Positions 62,431-64,000 of a DNA stretch of 64,000 bases are shown piece after piece. Within the stretch, counting starts at the first letter, position 1. Each line of letters begins with the position of its first letter. The DNA lies in the NCBI GenBank assembly GCA_039029315.1, contig JBCCGK010000004.1, positions 124,001 to 188,000 on the forward strand, read 5' to 3'. The notes beneath the pieces are model-generated. The model saw only the letters and a list, made by a program, of their open reading frames with translations. It ran no database searches and had not been told where the DNA came from. The translations under genes were made by a program, and so were the position numbers. This DNA is from JBCCCJ01 sp039029315 (GTDB lineage Bacteria > Bacteroidota > Bacteroidia > J057).

Positions 62431-63369
62431 ATGACCTTGACCCAGCTCAGCTATATCATCGCCGTAGACACCTTTCGAAGTTTTGCAGCAGCGGCCAATC
62501 ATTGTTGTGTTACACAGCCGACCCTCAGTATGCAGATCCGGAAGTTGGAGGAGGAATTGGGCGTGCAATTGTTTGACAGAAGCAAAAAGCCTGTGATTCC
62601 TACAGCAATCGGACAAGGCATCGTCCTACAGGCGAGGACGATTCTGAAGGAAGCGGATCGAATTCCTGAGTTGATCCAGGCGCAATTGGGAGAGATTCAG
62701 GGAGAATTACGGATTGGCATTATTCCAACGCTAAGTCCCTATTTGCTCCCTCGTTTCATCACACAATTTATTCAGCAATATCCCAAAGTATCCCTGGTGG
62801 TAGAAGAATTGCTTTCTGAGCAGATCATTTACAAACTCAATCATGATTTGCTGGATCTCGGGATCATGGTAGCGCCTGAAAAGCAGCAAGGACTCAGAGT
62901 TCAGGCCTTGTTTTATGAAGCCTTTGTTGTCTATGCATCCACCAGTCATCCACTGATCCAAAAAAACACCATAGCATTCTCTGATCTGAATCTGGATGAA
63001 ATGTGGTTACTCAAGGAGGGACATTGCTTTCGAAGTCAAAGCCTCAAGATTTGCGGGGAGGAGCAGGCGGAAAATTCTTCCCTTCCCCTTCGATTTGAGA
63101 TGGGAAGTCTCGAAACACTCAAAAAAATCATTGAAAGACAGTATGGCTATACCTTGCTGCCAGAACTAGCTGTACTGGATCTGAATGATGGCCAACAACA
63201 ATACATTCGGTATTTTCAATCGCCTCCCCCTGTACGCGAAATCAGCCTGGTCGTGCACCGTTCCTTCCTCAAAGAACAATTGATTCACGCCTTCAGGGAA
63301 GTGTTGCTTGACCACATTCCACAGGCCCTATTGCAAAAGGAAAGAGGCGATCGGATTCCCTGGGATTAG
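62431..63369 (+). CDS. oxyR: OxyR-type peroxide-sensing LysR regulator
   Basis: A 312-residue LysR-family activator. The N-terminal winged helix is MTLTQLSYIIAVDTFRSFAA to about residue 65, including CVTQPTLSMQIRKLEEELGV. The regulatory domain contains the redox pair in KEGHCFRSQSLKIC: Cys199 and Cys208 fall at exactly the E. coli OxyR positions with the same spacing, and GHC is retained. H2O2 forms a 199-208 disulfide that switches DNA binding and activates catalase, peroxiredoxin and similar genes. No such gene is adjacent, but the di-heme peroxidase array lies 9 kb away. Transcribed toward the RidA-like gene, which starts 49 bp after its stop. Confidence 0.9.
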   Translation: MTLTQLSYIIAVDTFRSFAAAANHCCVTQPTLSMQIRKLEEELGVQLFDRSKKPVIPTAIGQGIVLQARTILKEADRIPELIQAQLGEIQGELRIGIIPTLSPYLLPRFITQFIQQYPKVSLVVEELLSEQIIYKLNHDLLDLGIMVAPEKQQGLRVQALFYEAFVVYASTSHPLIQKNTIAFSDLNLDEMWLLKEGHCFRSQSLKICGEEQAENSSLPLRFEMGSLETLKKIIERQYGYTLLPELAVLDLNDGQQQYIRYFQSPPPVREISLVVHRSFLKEQLIHAFREVLLDHIPQALLQKERGDRIPWD

Positions 63370-63418
63370 GGGAAAAGAAAAAATGCACCTACCTTGTCTC
63401 TCAAAAATCAGAACTCCT

Positions 63419-63985
63419 ATGCGACGCTATCTTTCATGTATCTGTCTGTCTCTTTGCTTTCTTGCTTGCCAATCTCCTGGGCAGGAGGCAACTTCATCCA
63501 CTTCAGAAGCCCCTCTCTATGACTATGATGTAGAAGAGCGTATCAAGGAATTGGGCATTACGCTTCCAGAAGCAGGTTCTCCCGTTGCCAACTATGTCAA
63601 TGCCGTAACAACCTCCAGCAATCTATTGTTTTTGGCTGGCAAAGGCCCCAAGCAAGCAGATGGGACCTATATCACAGGAAAAGTTGGCGCAGATCTCACC
63701 GTCGAGCAAGGGCAGGAAGCTGCGCGTCTTACGGCTATCCAGCAATTGGCTGTCCTCAAAGCAGAATTGGGCGACCTCAACCGTGTCAAGCGAATTGTCA
63801 AGGTTGTCGGCATGGTCAATGCCGTTCCTGATTTCACGGACCAGCCAGAAGTCGTCAATGGTTTCTCGAACCTGATGGTGGAAGTGTTTGGGGAAAGAGG
63901 CAAGCATGCCCGGGCAGCTGTGGGCATGGGGTCGTTACCCAGAGGGATTGCCGTGGAGATTGATGTGGTGGTGGAGGTAGAGTAG
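63419..63985 (+). CDS. Lipid-anchored RidA/YjgF-fold protein
   Basis: A 188-residue protein of the YjgF/YER057c/UK114 superfamily (the group 1 subfamily). MRRYLSCICLSLCFLACQ gives a lipoprotein signal; an in-frame ATG at 63383 would put 12 extra residues before it. The core matches the subfamily: GITLPEAGSPVANYVNAVTT, LLFLAGKGPKQADGTYITGK, GQEAARLTAIQQLAVLKAEL, GFSNLMVEVFGERGKHARAA and LPRGIAVEIDVVVEV. The Arg in HARAA corresponds to the conserved catalytic arginine that deaminates enamine/imine intermediates in RidA. Cytosolic location is the rule for this fold; an exported lipoprotein form is unusual. Probably co-transcribed with oxyR. Confidence 0.85.
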   Translation: MRRYLSCICLSLCFLACQSPGQEATSSTSEAPLYDYDVEERIKELGITLPEAGSPVANYVNAVTTSSNLLFLAGKGPKQADGTYITGKVGADLTVEQGQEAARLTAIQQLAVLKAELGDLNRVKRIVKVVGMVNAVPDFTDQPEVVNGFSNLMVEVFGERGKHARAAVGMGSLPRGIAVEIDVVVEVE

Positions 63986-64000
63986 GGAGAATTGCTCCTA

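Overview
The window comes from a member of the Bacteroidota, probably a Saprospiria/Lewinella-like environmental bacterium. The taxon is inferred from gene content, not from a marker gene. Supporting signs are type IX secretion (T9SS) sorting domains, a gliding-motility-type CHU_C C-terminus, SprB and PKD repeats, an Oar-like TonB-dependent receptor, many lipoproteins, and two clean TTTG / TAnnTTTG promoters of the Bacteroidota type. I see no rRNA, tRNA, CRISPR array, prophage or complete insertion sequence.

Layout. 0-8 kb: the end of a CHU_C surface protein, a secreted CocE-type hydrolase, an overlapping pair of uncharacterised exported proteins and a PL10-like pectate lyase. 8-12 kb: an orphan protein with two ubiquitin-like N-terminal regions and an EAD11-like C-terminus, an Asp-box (BNR) repeat protein and a nitronate-monooxygenase-like flavoenzyme. 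12-20 kb: an M43-type secreted metalloprotease, TPR and helical proteins, and small membrane or DNA-binding proteins. 20-25.6 kb: a minus-strand operon of two tandem GT39/ArnT-like membrane glycosyltransferases, an FAD oxidoreductase and a GT2 polyprenyl-phosphate glycosyltransferase, which looks like a lipid-linked sugar system. 26-31 kb: a 1497-residue T9SS cargo protein. 31-36 kb: two related beta-barrel proteins, a Crp-family regulator and an acidic exported protein. 36-48 kb: an AsmA-like protein, a zinc ribbon, an Oar-like receptor, an ACC-deaminase-like PLP enzyme, a GlmM-like mutase, a cysteine desulfurase and an Rpn-family nuclease. 48-57 kb: four consecutive di-heme cytochrome c peroxidase/MauG lipoproteins behind a PVC-type heme protein. 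57-64 kb: a PIG-L deacetylase, a DUF2141 protein, a sugar-lactone oxidase, a sulfatase, a helix-hairpin-helix protein, OxyR with both redox cysteines, and a lipoprotein of the RidA fold.

The strongest non-gene signal is a 161-bp fold-back element present four times (387, 10680, 17120, 33996). It has GAGACTG...CAGTCTC ends, and three of the four copies are flanked by identical 3-bp TNA repeats. It behaves like a MITE moved by an IS5/IS1031-type transposase that is not encoded here. Two copies sit directly upstream of genes and stay open in the reading frame of the downstream gene.

The best candidates for undescribed biology are the UBL-UBL-EAD11-like protein at 8007-9419, the MITE family, and the four-gene peroxidase array. 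Protein families were recognised by eye from motifs; no database search was run.
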